The notes below the pieces were generated by a model that was given only the letters and a program-made list of their open reading frames with translations, made no database searches and was not told the origin of the DNA. A DNA stretch of 64,000 nt from Isoetes taiwanensis (Eukaryota > Streptophyta > Lycopodiopsida > Isoetales > Isoetaceae), in contig JAJEKV010000002.1 of NCBI GenBank assembly GCA_021234155.1, positions 32,233,645-32,297,644 on the forward strand, read 5' to 3'. A program made the position numbers and the translations under genes. Below are positions 48,948 through 60,147 of this stretch, piece by piece (position 1 is the stretch's first letter; each line of letters begins with the position of its first letter).

Positions 48948-49320
48948 TTGCGTGGAATCACATCCGCATTGTAAGTTGGTATTGTTGCAACCGTGAGCAA
49001 TGTATGCATTTAATTTTTGCATGTATATAAATTTCCCACTTGAATATCGATGTGTGGATAAAGAAACATCGCCTTTGATTGGGAAGCTCATTAAACAATT
49101 GTATTAGGTGTTGCCTGTCATCTTGCTTATTTTCATGAAGATTCAAATCCACGTGTTATTCACCGTGATTTTAAAGCAAGTAGCATCTTATTGGAGGAAC
49201 ACTTTATCGCAAAAGTCTCGATTTTGGCTTAGCCAAGGCATCATGGGAGGCGGTAAGTGGTCATATCCACACTAGTGATTGGCACCTTTGGGGAAATAAT
49301 ATTCTCATATCAGCTAGCTT
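48948..49320 (+). pseudogene. Receptor-like kinase domain remnant (ALE2/PERK-like)
   Basis: Plus-strand pieces in changing frames follow a plant receptor kinase domain in order: NHIRIV..YC near 48,955 (family HHRHLVSLVGYC), [20 protein letters not shown] at about 49,110-49,172 (catalytic loop with His-Arg-Asp and Lys), [15 protein letters not shown], then the Asp-Phe-Gly segment, and VIGTFG near 49,278. At 49,215 the reading breaks at AAAGTCTCGATTTTGGC. With CTG in place of CG (AAAGTCTCTGATTTTGGC) it becomes Lys-Val-Ser-Asp-Phe-Gly, so the break may be an error. The ATP-binding lobe and C-lobe are missing. Non-functional fragment in any case. Confidence 0.65.
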
Positions 49321-51190
49321 CATATAATGTTTGATAGGGAACCACACAAGAGTCGTAAAACAAATTGTTGAACCTTTTTGTCATTTTAGTTACATGATCG
49401 GTATGAAGAAAATAAACACGCCAACACGGACAAAGCAAAACATGCTCTTTACATTTTGATACACATTAAAATATTCAAAATATGTTCAAAAGTTCTTGGT
49501 TGGTATATTTATTTACATATATATTTGCTAATGCCCTTTCTCATATCATTCTTTTGACAAACTATGTTGCTTTGGAGTATGCTATGACTAGCCACTTGTG
49601 AAAAACTCCATAAATGTTTCATGTACATGTAGTCAAGCCCGGTTCTACTTAAACAGGTAATGCATGGAGCGCATAAGAACATTGTTAATGCGGCAGTTTT
49701 ATCGGTTTTATCAGAATGTGAAATAATAGGAATTTGCAAAAATGAGTGCATTATTCGTTGATTACAAATCATACGAGACATCTATTATGCTCCTTTTCTA
49801 TGGTATTTTCGGATGCTTGAAATTCCTTCGTTGTTCGATACAACAAACGATGCAATAATGCTATCTTTTAGGGCTCTCTGCGAGTTGGTGCAACCATAGA
49901 AAACAGAATCAAATGCATCCCTTTAACCTGTTCCCCCCGGCATATCTTGCATAGAATTTCATGATATAACATCTTCTCACGCTTTCTTTGGAATATGAGA
50001 TATGCTTCTTTGAGCTGGTCCCGCAATGTTACTACATCCACTATAATATTCCATGAAGTCGATTTGGGTTGGGCATTTCCTTCGAAAATTTTTGTTTGCT
50101 ATTTTCACTCGCTTTTTTTTGCTCCTCCTCCGCACGTGTCCTTTTCTCGATACTGGTTTGGAAGCCATTCTTTAAGAGTTCATAGACAGGGCATCTTGAA
50201 CAAGCCGTTGCATATGCATGGCCTGGAATCGGCCGGGTTTTTTTTGACACCGCCCTTATCAACATACACTTCGGGTTTGTTCACTTCCCTTGAAGTTATC
50301 CAATAGAAAGTGTTGTTATCCGTAATGCCACAACATTTAGAAGTTTTTTTTTTTGCGGGATTGTCGACATTGCCGGGCCGATGAACATTGGCTTGTAATC
50401 ACTTGTTGAATCGCCTATCTTTGGACTTGCTCGATTTTTTGCGTTCAATCTCTGCTTGGGCTACGTTTTGGCATTGATCCGGCATTCAACTACTCCAGGA
50501 TTTAGAAGCAAATGCTTATTTTCCTGGGCTACTAGACCAACGCGTTGTTCTTGGGGTCAATTTGTATTAGTTAAAGGTGATTGCCTGCAGAACAACTGAA
50601 TAAACCTTGCTTATGTTTTGCTGTGGAATATGTACATGCAGCAACTCTTGAAGACATGCTTCTGCTCATTCTAGATTATTGTATATCCAAGGCCCTAATC
50701 GAATTTTGCGTGACCAACATAGAAAGCGGACCCAATAATAGCAAATAACTTTACCACAGAGCTCATTTTTGTGGTCCTATTTTAGACACGGGATCATGTT
50801 TGTTAAAGGTTTGCGTTTCTCTGAGGGATGCAAAGCTGCATTTGACCTTGATTTGAAAAGATCAGTCCACCCATGTAGCAAAAAGATATTTTTTGCTCTT
50901 TGTGCATTTTGATCACAACAATTTCTTTCGTTTTTTAACACGTAGCTGGAATCCTTCTCCAAAAGGCTAGTTCCTTCATCGAAATCCTCAGGGTTTGTGG
51001 CACTCTTATCAACAACGGCAAGAACATGAATGATAGAGCATATATGGCTATAGAAGTCCTGATCATGGGCTCCATTTGGCCCTTTCCCCATCTCTTACTT
51101 ACTTCGGAGCCACAATATTTTGGAATTACAGAGGCCTTTTGGTCGTGGAGAATTATAGGAGCTAGAAAATTTCCTTGGAGCAAGCAAATT
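49321..51190. other. No gene recognised
   Basis: Open frames at 49,977-50,306 and 50,777-51,219 overlap on both strands. The minus reading at 50,041-50,265 is Lys/Glu-rich and coiled-coil-like, but has no family or splice support. Confidence 0.4.
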
Positions 51191-51210
51191 GCTATAGGCA
51201 CAATTGTTAA

Positions 51211-51387
51211 ATGATTCATGATGTTGGACCCTTTGGATGTGGGTTCTATTATTTGGTGTCAGTGTTGACGGGTCCAAATATTCATAAAAACACAGCAACA
51301 AAGTTGCATTCTTACGTGAGTAGACGACCCTTTTTGCGAGAATCCATTCCATGGAAGATCGACTGCTCCCAACAGCCCATTGCTGAG
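51211..51387 (+). CDS. Exon-like segment, unrecognised
   Basis: A plus-strand reading MIHDVGPFGCGFYYLVSVLT through RRPFLRESIPWKIDCSQQPI ends at an excellent donor (GCTGAG/GTAAGT). No family recognised. Immediately upstream, 51,026-51,214 (MNDRAYMAIEVLIMGSIWPF) could be a second unknown segment. Confidence 0.3.
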
Positions 51388-52490
51388 GTAAGTCTACATT
51401 GCTAGGTGTAGGGCATCACATGCAAGAATTCCATACCCGAACCTTCGAACTTGCCATTAAGATTAACCCTAAAATCTAGGAGCACACACTAGCCAAAGCT
51501 TACAACAATTTTTACATGCTCTGAACCTTTAAACAGTCTTATGTTATAAATATACCTAAACCTTGATTTGGCAATGTTATCGATCGAATTCTAAATCCTT
51601 TTATAAATATATCTGAAGCTTGATTTGACAACACTGTCAATCGAATTCTACAGTCCCATATGCTTGCATTTTGTGGTACCAGTGCAATGTATAAATTATA
51701 ATTAAGCTAGAGGTTTTACACTATCCACATTATTATTGCAACACATTAATAACACATGGATGTAGATTCTTAAATCATTGTAGGGTGCAATTCGCCAAGC
51801 AGTTTATAGAGAGACATCCCTTTTCCTTCTCAACGGTGGAGATAATTGTAATGCATATTTGAAAGTGGGCACATGTTTTCTATAACCTTGAGAATTACAT
51901 ATTTCACATTTAACCACCCTAACATTTTACATGAAAGTGCTATGGTATTTTAATGTCCTAAATATCTTAATGTTGACATAGAATGTTGACAATGGATTTC
52001 AGCATATTCCTAGAAATATGCTAGATCTGGGGTCCATAAGTATACACCTCACACCCCCGCATACTTGAGCGCTCCCCTGCGTATGTACATATACGTATGA
52101 AAATACAAATAGGAATGGCATATACAAGGCGATCAAAGAATTTTCTAAGTGAGTAAAAACAACAGAAAATATGCAATCTATGATCATTGTGAAGAAATAA
52201 AACATTTGTATTGTTTCATGCCAACCGTTACGCAACGTAAAAACGTTTTTGTTGTGAAAAAAAGAACAACCCACCCAATGCGTACACAACAACCCACCCA
52301 ATGCATACACAATGTTTTGTATAGAAATTGCCACTTCCCAAAAGGTAATATTTTCTCGGTGAGAATGTTATTTTGCAATATAACATGTGCCGAAATGCCT
52401 GTGCCTCAAAAAAAAATCCAGGGTTATGTAGAATAAAAAAAACAGTGGCAAATGCAAATGTTTCTAGATAATGTTGGATTTTTTATAGAA
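51388..52490. other. No gene; two small tandem repeats
   Basis: A tandem pair of about 57 bp at 51,545-51,660 (ATAAATATA(C/T)CT, CTTGATTTG, TCGAATTCTA) and a 23-bp pair AACAACCCACCCAATGC(G/A)T at about 52,266-52,311. Opposite-strand open frames at 51,999-52,436 are not family-like. Confidence 0.5.
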
Positions 52491-52494
52491 TTTT

Positions 52495-52722
52495 AAAAGA
52501 ATGAGAATTATAGGGTGATCTTAATATTTAAACTCTCTAAGGTTCTATGAAGATTCTTCTAGATCCTTTAGGATTTCTTGATCCAGTTAGATTTTTGATC
52601 ATTGTATGAGGATTCCACTAAATTCGACTCTTTCAGTGTATTCCAATCCGTTTAAGCCTAGATTTTATCTCCATGTCTTCATAAACCATAGCTCAGTAAC
52701 CCATTCATAGTACAAAAACTTG
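52495..52722. repeat. Short AGATTC-type segment and 60-bp dispersed repeat before the TA junction
   Basis: A few AGATTCTTCTAGATCC-like words lie at 52,548-52,620. They are followed at 52,655-52,722 by the TTTATCTCCATG...CATAAACCATAG...AGTACAAAAACTTG segment shared with 41,470-41,536. Confidence 0.6.
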
Positions 52723-52740
52723 TATATATATATACATACA

Positions 52741-55168
52741 CAATCTTACTCTAGTCATTAGCCTTAGTTCCCTTTAAGTCTTTAGTACCATCCTCTAATC
52801 CATATGTAATGGTCTTAGTTGTCCATGGACATGTCTCCTGATCCTATAAATGCAACTAATATGGTGATGGTACCTTGTCTAGGATAAGGGGATCAATTTA
52901 GCTATATGACTCGGAGCATTGCAACATTATGTTGGAATGAACTTGTTCTCTTAAAATTAACCTATGCATTAAATAAAAATGTTGTTGCTCCTTGGGCTTG
53001 ATGGTGTTTCTGTATGGTATTCATGTCCCACACTAATGGTTGATAGTATGATGGTTGACTTTGGTAATGATAATTTGTTGCCACTTGATTGTCTAGTGCT
53101 ATATAAATGAATTTGGACATTTTTTCTTAAGTTATAATATAGTTAGACTTTCTTGGTTTTACTTAAGACTAATGAACATTTGCAGCATTTATGATATTGG
53201 CTGGTTAATATCCTTTTAGGTTCAAAAGAATGGAAGTAGGGGCAAAGGTTAATTTGATACTATAGGAATATTAATTGGGACTGAATATTGGGGACGATTT
53301 GTTGATGATGATATTCCAATATGTATGTGGGTTTCAATAAAGGGGCTATGATCAAAGATAATTTCGATACCAGAGGTATGCTTCTAGGAACTCATTAATG
53401 GCCTTGATGATAATCTGGGCCCTTAACCTGAATAGGTTAATTTTACTCCTAAAGATTATTAAGGTAATGAAAGACCACCTAGTGGACAATAGCAAGAAGC
53501 GTGAAGTAAGGATATGGATATAAGGAGGTTATTTTGACAACTAGGAAGAAATGTATATCATGAAATTGGCATGCTAACATCTTGTTGGAATCTGATTAAG
53601 TTAACTAGGGGCAATGGTCATGTGGTGATTATGGCAAAATTATGGGGACATAATTTAAAGCCTAAGTATGCAATGGGTGTTAAAGGTGTATGTAGGGTGC
53701 GCATGTGGGCTGAATAGAAAAAATTGGGCTTAAAAAAGGATTGTTTTAAAGGTCATATGTTGGTAATCTTATTGTTAGTTGAGAAATTATATTATACAGT
53801 AATATGTACCCTTATTTATTGACGAACCCTAATCGATGGACGAACCCTAATGCTCTGTTGGCGGACAAGCGTGACTTGGGCAGTGACTAAATGATCTATA
53901 ACTAACTGGAGATGACTCTTCTGGAAACTACTGTTGACGGCTGCATGTATGCAATCATATTTTGTTGCCTTCTGAGCTCGAAAGCTACAGGTACTGATAA
54001 TGCATTTTTTATTTCATTTCTCTTGAATAATTCTGGATTATTTCTAGTATATTTCTTGTAGATATCTCGTAAGTTTCATTTTATCTGGACGTTCTTGTAA
54101 TTTCTGCTTTAGCGTATGGGATTAAGGGCTTAAAATCTCTTTAATTGGTTTTAGCAAATAGACAGTATATATAGACTTAGTTTCCCAATTCGGAAAGCTT
54201 GAGCATGAGTAAGAGTGGCCGACCAGAGGGCGCTTGTAATAAGGGGCAAACTAGGCCCAAACTTATTGAATTTCTGAGGAGGCATGGGATAGAACCTGTG
54301 AGTCCACAACCGAGTAAAGCACAGTTAATTGATCTGTGCAGACAGCATGGATTAGATCCAAATAGGGCCAAAGGTGACATGGGTATCTTGAAGTTTGTTC
54401 CAAGCCTGAATCCTTGTGGGAATGTCTCCAAAGTAGCAGAAACTTCTTGCAGTAATGTGGTCATTGTGGCTGATTCTAATGTTGAGATTGTAGCAGACTC
54501 TGACAATGAAGAGGATTCTAGCAATGAAATTCAACCAAATCAGGTTTGCTCGTATTATTTATACTTAGATGGTCTGAATTTTCATAAGAGATTATTACTG
54601 CAGCTTATATCTGGGTTACAATGGTACAGCAATTTTGATCTGTTCACAAATTATTTAAATGCAAGATGTATGATAGCTTTGGGTTGGCTTTAAATTACAT
54701 TATTAATTTTCAGTATGAAAATTCTGTGGGTAAAGGGCAGAAATGCCAAGAGAGTTCATAGCTTACCTGCTAGCATTAGTATTTCTTACCCTCTTTAGGC
54801 TAATAAGTGCTATTTCTTTGCCGTGTAACCGACCTCTCTTCTCTGCATTGTTATTATGATGTATGAAGATGGTAAGCGGCTTATGAGCGATTTTTACTTG
54901 CTTATGAACCATTTATGTGTGAGTTTTTCTGTAATTTACTATCTGAAGGGTAAGATATTACTTTGTTCAGGGTTATTCTATTTGATGGATACATTTTGGC
55001 TAATGTTATGAAACTTGGCTATTTTTTAAGGATTTTCTTTGCAATAAATATCTGGTCTATTTTTTCTTATAATTTTGTGGTCTTAATCTGTGTAAGTTTG
55101 TTCTTATAATGGTCTTAATACTTGATTGATGAATTGTGTTATAATTGGATCTGTTTGAATATTTATTA
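52741..55168. repeat. Direct repeat, left copy (at least 2.43 kb)
   Basis: Matches 61,568-64,000 throughout. The last 300 bases look identical while the earlier part shows dozens of small differences. Most of these convert CTG to ACG, CG or similar, or CAG to CG, in one or the other copy. Confidence 0.95.
54205..54543 (+). CDS. Element ORF exon 1, SAP/HeH-like
   Basis: ATG at 54,205 opens 113 codons ending Gln at a CAG/GTTTGC donor. The N-terminus MSKSGRPEGACNKGQ is basic and AT-hook-like. Then two similar helix-turn-helix units follow, PKLIEFLRRHGIEP and AQLIDLCRQHGLDP, which resemble the SAP/HeH DNA-binding fold. The C-terminal part is acidic (VADSNVEIVADSDNEEDSSN). The exon joins in phase 0 to the exon at 55,741. 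In the second copy (from 63,035) the same exon is broken by changes at CTG/CAG and a short deletion. A nucleic-acid-binding role is inferred; the family is not known to me. Confidence 0.6.
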
Positions 55169-55740
55169 TACTATTTTGCTGCACATAGTGGATTGAAAAG
55201 TATGGATTGATAAGAGTTAACTAATTGAAGGGGCTTTAATAGCTTGGTCATTTGTCTACTTGATTAATTGTTTGAGCATGATTTTTGGCAATATTACATG
55301 TGTGGGATTAATCTAATATTATTGGTGACTAGGACATGGTTATTATGGTGAATTCTTTATGTTTTTCAGGTCCCATGACCTCTATGGTTTCCCTTTTTAG
55401 GGTTCAATAAATTCAGGTTTCCTATCTAGTTAATATAGGACTCCTTGGATGTCTGGTTAATGCATGAGGTCTTGGCTAGGCCAATTTATATATCTCCCCA
55501 TTTTGAATCACTGGTTTTACTGGTGTGAGCCATAGAGGTCATTGGGACTATTGTTTTAAGTTGTGTTCTCTTATGCTTTCACTTATACCTTCACTTATAT
55601 TTTCTTTTATCTTGATTTTTTATGCTTTATGTAGGAAGCATTTGCTCAAAATAATGATGCTAGTCTCTTCAACCATCTTTGTTAGCATTCAAACAAACTG
55701 GGTGTCTGAATTCCAATCTTGGTAGACCTATTTGGCTTAG

Positions 55741-56178
55741 GAATTATCAAGGCTGGGATATTTCTACGCCGGTATTTTGGCACCCAACAAAGGCTGTCCA
55801 AGCTGTCATGGCTTGCATCAAAATACGGAGGAGGTACATAACTTAATTATCTGCAAAGAATGCACACTAGGTGATGGAGATATGTCAGTGGTTTTGTTCC
55901 TTGGATTCAACAACATGCTTGGATTAGTTTCAAGCTTTAAAGATGCTGATTATGGTAGATGTCATGACTTGATTGTGGATACCTACAAGAAACTTCCAAG
56001 TGCTCACATGGATGCGGATAGCAAGGACTTGCAAGATTTACTTGCTTTCATTAAAGGCTTAACTGCTCTGGAAAAACAGAATTCACTCAAGTATACTTAT
56101 ACTCCAAACAACAAAGTGGATACTAGCATGGAAAAAAGCGATGAGCCATTTTGTTTCCTTGGACAATTATGCGTTTGA
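55741..56178 (+). CDS. Element ORF exon 2 with CxxC-x17-CxxC
   Basis: An acceptor TTTGGCTTAG before 55,741 puts the reading in phase 0 with exon 1. The protein continues ELSRLGYFYAGILAPNKG, then CPSCHG and, 17 residues after the first CxxC, CKEC, a treble-clef or zinc-ribbon-like pair. Next comes LGFNNMLGLVSSFKDADYGR, a helical region. The frame ends at 56,178, but an overlapping frame continues DNYAFDIDDADYADQFLGPS to about 56,235, so a frameshift lies near 56,140. It may be part of a DNA-modification or polymerase accessory domain; I do not recognise it. Confidence 0.5.
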   Translation, partial: ELSRLGYFYAGILAPNKGCPSCHGLHQNTEEVHNLIICKECTLGDGDMSVVLFLGFNNMLGLVSSFKDADYGRCHDLIVDTYKKLPSAHMDADSKDLQDLLAFIKGLTALEKQNSLKYTYTPNNKVDTSMEKSDEPFCFLGQLCV

Positions 56179-56760
56179 TATTGATGATGCGGATTATGCG
56201 GATCAATTTCTTGGGCCTAGCATAGGTAATGTTGTTCCTTCTTGAGGAGGATAAAATTATGGAGGAAATCGAAACCTGAGTCTTAAAGAGTTGAACTTGT
56301 TCAATTGTGGCGGCTTTCCTATTATGTCTAGTAGGAATATTGAGATCCATGGGGATCAATTCCAGCAAATCTTTGTGGGCTAGCAAAAACTTGGGAATTC
56401 TGACTCAATTAGTAAAGAATCGTTTATCATCTTTGTACGTTTGAGTCTGAAAAGAAGTTAATAAATTTGAGAGAGATTCCATTTCGTTTACAAAACATAT
56501 CAGGAAAATAAATGTTAAGCTTCCTTTCAGTATTTCACTTCTTGAGAAGAAATGCCAAATTGGAAATGAACTGTACATTGGACGAGAAGGGCCATATGGC
56601 CAAAACCAATGAGCCAAGGATTGATTTTTACGGCGTATTTGGAGAACTTATCGCCCATTTTACTGGATGCAACTGTGATCGGGTGACGGATGAGAAGTGT
56701 CGATAATATCATTTGGTTTGACCATATGGTGCGGTTCATGTTTAATAATTTGGACAAGAT

Positions 56761-57054
56761 ATGGCTGAGCGAGAGAATTGGATGAGATTTGCATTTATGG
56801 CGGATGGTTGGCCTCGAGATCCGATAAGGAAAGTTGTCATTTCATATGTTGGATATCTTAAGTTACGGGATCTCATGATCAGAATGACTCACAGATTGGC
56901 TGAAAATGAAAATGCTAATTTCAAGCACGAGTTTGGTAATTCTAAGGCTGTTGACATCATTGAAAAGACTATCAAATCCAGGAAATTCTTGATGGACCAT
57001 CTTCATGATAATAGCGACGGATATGCCCCCAAAAAAAAAAAGAAACCAAAATAA
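56761..57054 (+). CDS. Element ORF segment with basic C-terminus
   Basis: 97 codons from ATG to TAA: RENWMRFAFMADGWPRDPIR, then SYVGYLKLRDLMIRMTHRLA, ending DGYAPKKKKKPK. The reading is clean and protein-like and lies between the zinc-type exon and the polymerase. Upstream frames in 56,250-56,750 give further protein-like pieces (LNLFNCGGFPIMSSRNIEIH at about 56,292; EKKCQIGNELYIGREGPYG at about 56,545), so this is probably one long ORF broken by indels. Confidence 0.45.
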   Translation: MAERENWMRFAFMADGWPRDPIRKVVISYVGYLKLRDLMIRMTHRLAENENANFKHEFGNSKAVDIIEKTIKSRKFLMDHLHDNSDGYAPKKKKKPK

Positions 57055-57800
57055 TAATCTTGCATTACACGGGCATACTTAGGCCACCAAAATTGGTGAA
57101 AATGGCTACTAATATGGCGGGGATTGAGAATATCAACATACGATGCATCTGCTTTGGAGTACTGCTGTGATAATAGTATCTCTTTTGAGAACTTCGGGTA
57201 TAACATGCATAGCTTATCGATAGGCTAAAAGATATTTTACGATGAAACATGCTTTGCATGTTAACTCTGACCTCATGGTCAAAATATATGGGTTTTACCC
57301 CTTATTCTGCCAGTATATATGGGTTTATCCCAAATTTTGCCAGTATTATCAAGAATATTAAATAAAAATTACAAAAGTTTTTTGAATACCTTTTACGAAT
57401 ATTTATTATTGTATTAAAAGCGAGAAAAGAAGAATCTTCGTGCAACAGGATCGATGGAAGAGTAAAATTACAAGTTATTAAGGAGAAAACAAGCAAAAAA
57501 TATGTGCATTTAACATATTTTTCAAAGGTTAATGGATAAAATTGCATACAACAAGTGCATTTAAGAGTGTCTTGTCTGATTTTTTTTGATCTGCTTGGAG
57601 TACGATTATATGGGAAAATACAATATTTGGTTGGAGGTATACCGGCAACCTTAAGGATATGTTCTACAAACCTAAAAATTTTTTTTACCACCCTTTGGAA
57701 ACTGCACGTTTTGTATGTAGCATCCCAAGATTCTGAGAAATTTATTGATCGGAAAATTGGACACATAAGGACAAGCCCGACTGAATATTATTCATTGTAA
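57055..57800. other. Element interior, unrecognised
   Basis: Broken reading frames on both strands with no motif. A plus reading IENINIRCICFGVLL at about 57,126 may continue the element ORF. Confidence 0.35.
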
Positions 57801-58109
57801 GGGTTTGAGGAATTGGTTTCAACTTGGATTAAACTTTATACACGATCACCCATTCACTATTGAGCAATTTATGGCGAAATAGAGAATACCATTGAACAAT
57901 TTTTTCTCGTGTGCGAGGTTTTCTCTTGTGGAATATGATGGCTGGTTATTGAGCGGTGTAAAAATGATCTTAGAAAAGAAATCGGATGGCTGGCCAAAAT
58001 GTTTGTAGAAAGTAACGATTGAATCAAGAAAAAATTCTTATGTATGGAGGATAATGTGAGTAGAAATATTGAATGGGTGGTTAATAACCCGTATATCTCG
58101 GTGTGGATA

Positions 58110-59488
58110 AAAGTTGCTAATAATCCGTGTTTATTTGCCCCTTACATATATCGAGAAAATTTGCCACTATATCGGGCTTAATAGCAATGATTTTTGTAAG
58201 TGTGATATCACTAGAGAAGAGTTGATTAATCAAGTCAAGGAGGATATTGATTCCATGTTGGGAATAGGACACATGTTGGTATGGAATTACCATACCTTTT
58301 AGGCATTTTTAAAGCCCATAAATTGGAATCTGGTGGATCACCAATGCGCATGAAACCATTTTTTTCTACTCGGTATTTGTAATTGTAGCGGTGGACTTAA
58401 TCTCATACGGACATGTGGCCAACAATTTGTTATGAAAAATGCGGTCTTTGCTAATGTTTTCCAAAGAATAAGATCAAAGCGACTGGGTAGTCAATTCCAT
58501 CTATGGCGTGATGTGTAACTTACCTCCTAAGGTTAACGGCGTGTTTGTTCTTTGATATAACCAAATGTTACGAGAATATCCCATTAGATGGGGTACATGG
58601 GATCTGTTACATTATGGAGAGTGTGATAAGGATGACATGGAGAATTAAGAAAAAAAGTTAATGCGAGGTTATGATATGTGGTATAAAATCTTGGAAAATG
58701 GCGACATTAAAATGGAATGGAAGAATATGGTTCGAAAGCAAAGTATGGCCTGAGAATGGATATGGACCTATTTACGGTTAAACAAATGGTTCTTTGAACA
58801 ATTGTTTTCTCTTAATGCATAATGGGGTATTTAGGCAAATCAAGGGTATCCCAATGGGATTTGCTTCTAGTCTGGTTGGTGTAACTTATATCCGGCTGCT
58901 TTTTGAGCTTGATTTTATCTCTAAATTAATTACTGAAGGTAAACTTACTGAGGCTGCTGCATTCAGATATACATTCAGGTATATGGATGATCTTCTTAGT
59001 GTTAACAATCCATATGTCAGGGCTTTCCTTGGACTCAACAATAATGGTAATGGTGTTACTATCTACAATTTGGAGCACCTTGTAATCAAGGATGAAGCGA
59101 CATATCACGACCATGATGCTCACATTGGAATGAAAGCGATTTCCTTAATGTTACTATTGACATCATTGCAAGTCATCTTTGGTTTATATAATACATATAG
59201 GTTTGACAAAAGGAACAACCTACCTTTCAAAGTTTTTAAATTTATCCATGCTAGCATTTGTAGGCCATATATTATGGCGTGCAATGTTATCATTTCACTG
59301 AGTTCAACCGATATTATATGTGCACAATAATCCTATTTACTCTTTGAAGACTTGGTAATTCTTATCAAGCTGCTTTATTGATAAAGGATTTAAGAAGAAG
59401 GATGTGTGGCATAAGGTGCTCGGGGTATTGAGAAATGAAAATTTCCCGGGCCTAAAATATGATATCAAGACATTGCTATTGAATTAGG
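58110..59488 (+). pseudogene. Reverse transcriptase, possibly Penelope-like
   Basis: Motif A is FDITKCYENIPLD at 58,551-58,590, motif B is RQIKGIPMGFASS at 58,833-58,871, and motif C is FRYMDDLLSVNNP at 58,974-59,012. All three catalytic aspartates (one in A, two in YMDD) are present and A, B and C are in the same frame. Stops between A and B (near 58,662 and 58,770) break it. Downstream, YRFDKRNNLPFKVFKFIH and, in another frame, KDVWHKVLGVLRNENFPGLK look like the thumb. The A-motif style (D-x-x-K-C-Y-x-N-I-P) and GIPMG with x-Y-M-D-D fit Penelope-like or related RTs better than LTR or L1 types, but I see no GIY-YIG domain after it. The upstream part from 58,110 is only weakly supported. Confidence 0.65.
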
Positions 59489-60147
59489 AAAATCCGGATA
59501 ATATTTTGATTTAAGGGTTAAATGATTTCCCAAGCATAGGGATTTATTGAGTTAATAGCAAAGGTTTTGGTAAGAATAAATTTTGACACAAGATACTCAA
59601 AGTTCTTGAGTAAAGAATGGTTCCTAAGATTGATTTATATGATCAATGATTTGGTATATATCTTTGAATGGAATCATGTTAGTGTAATATACTTAGCAAA
59701 GGAATTCCCATTCATGGGAATCATAGTCTTTATTGGTGGCTGTGGACTCTTCTCTATGTGTTTTTAATACTTTTGGTACTGCTTGCAAAGGAAGTTTATG
59801 GTATCTGATACAATCTTTGAGGTTGGTTTGAGTCATTTTTCGAGATAAATAAGTACTTGTGTCATTTGGTGCAATGTATCTTTGTTATGTGTTGGAAACT
59901 TTATAAACCTTGGTTATGAGAAAACTAAGCGAGTAAATACAACTGATTGATATTATTACTTTGAAAAACTGGATTTAATAGAGTATTACAGCAAAGCTAC
60001 ATGCATGTCTGTAGTATAGTTATATAGTTAGCAAAAATTACAAAAATCTGTAGCCAATAGTTTTGGTAAATTGGCACATAGACTAATTCTTAACATATAG
60101 TGAATATACAGCGTAGTACTAATGTTCATAGTCATAACAGACTGTTG
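59489..60147. other. Element interior, no recognised domain
   Basis: The open frame at 59,567-59,767 is hydrophobic and unassigned. No endonuclease motif found. Confidence 0.4.

Noticed and set aside
53900-53960. Hammerhead ribozyme in the direct repeat (as in many Penelope-like elements)
   Set aside because: A GGAGATGAC...GGAAAC stretch superficially resembles the core, but CTGANGA and GAAA are not correctly placed and the second copy differs at key bases.
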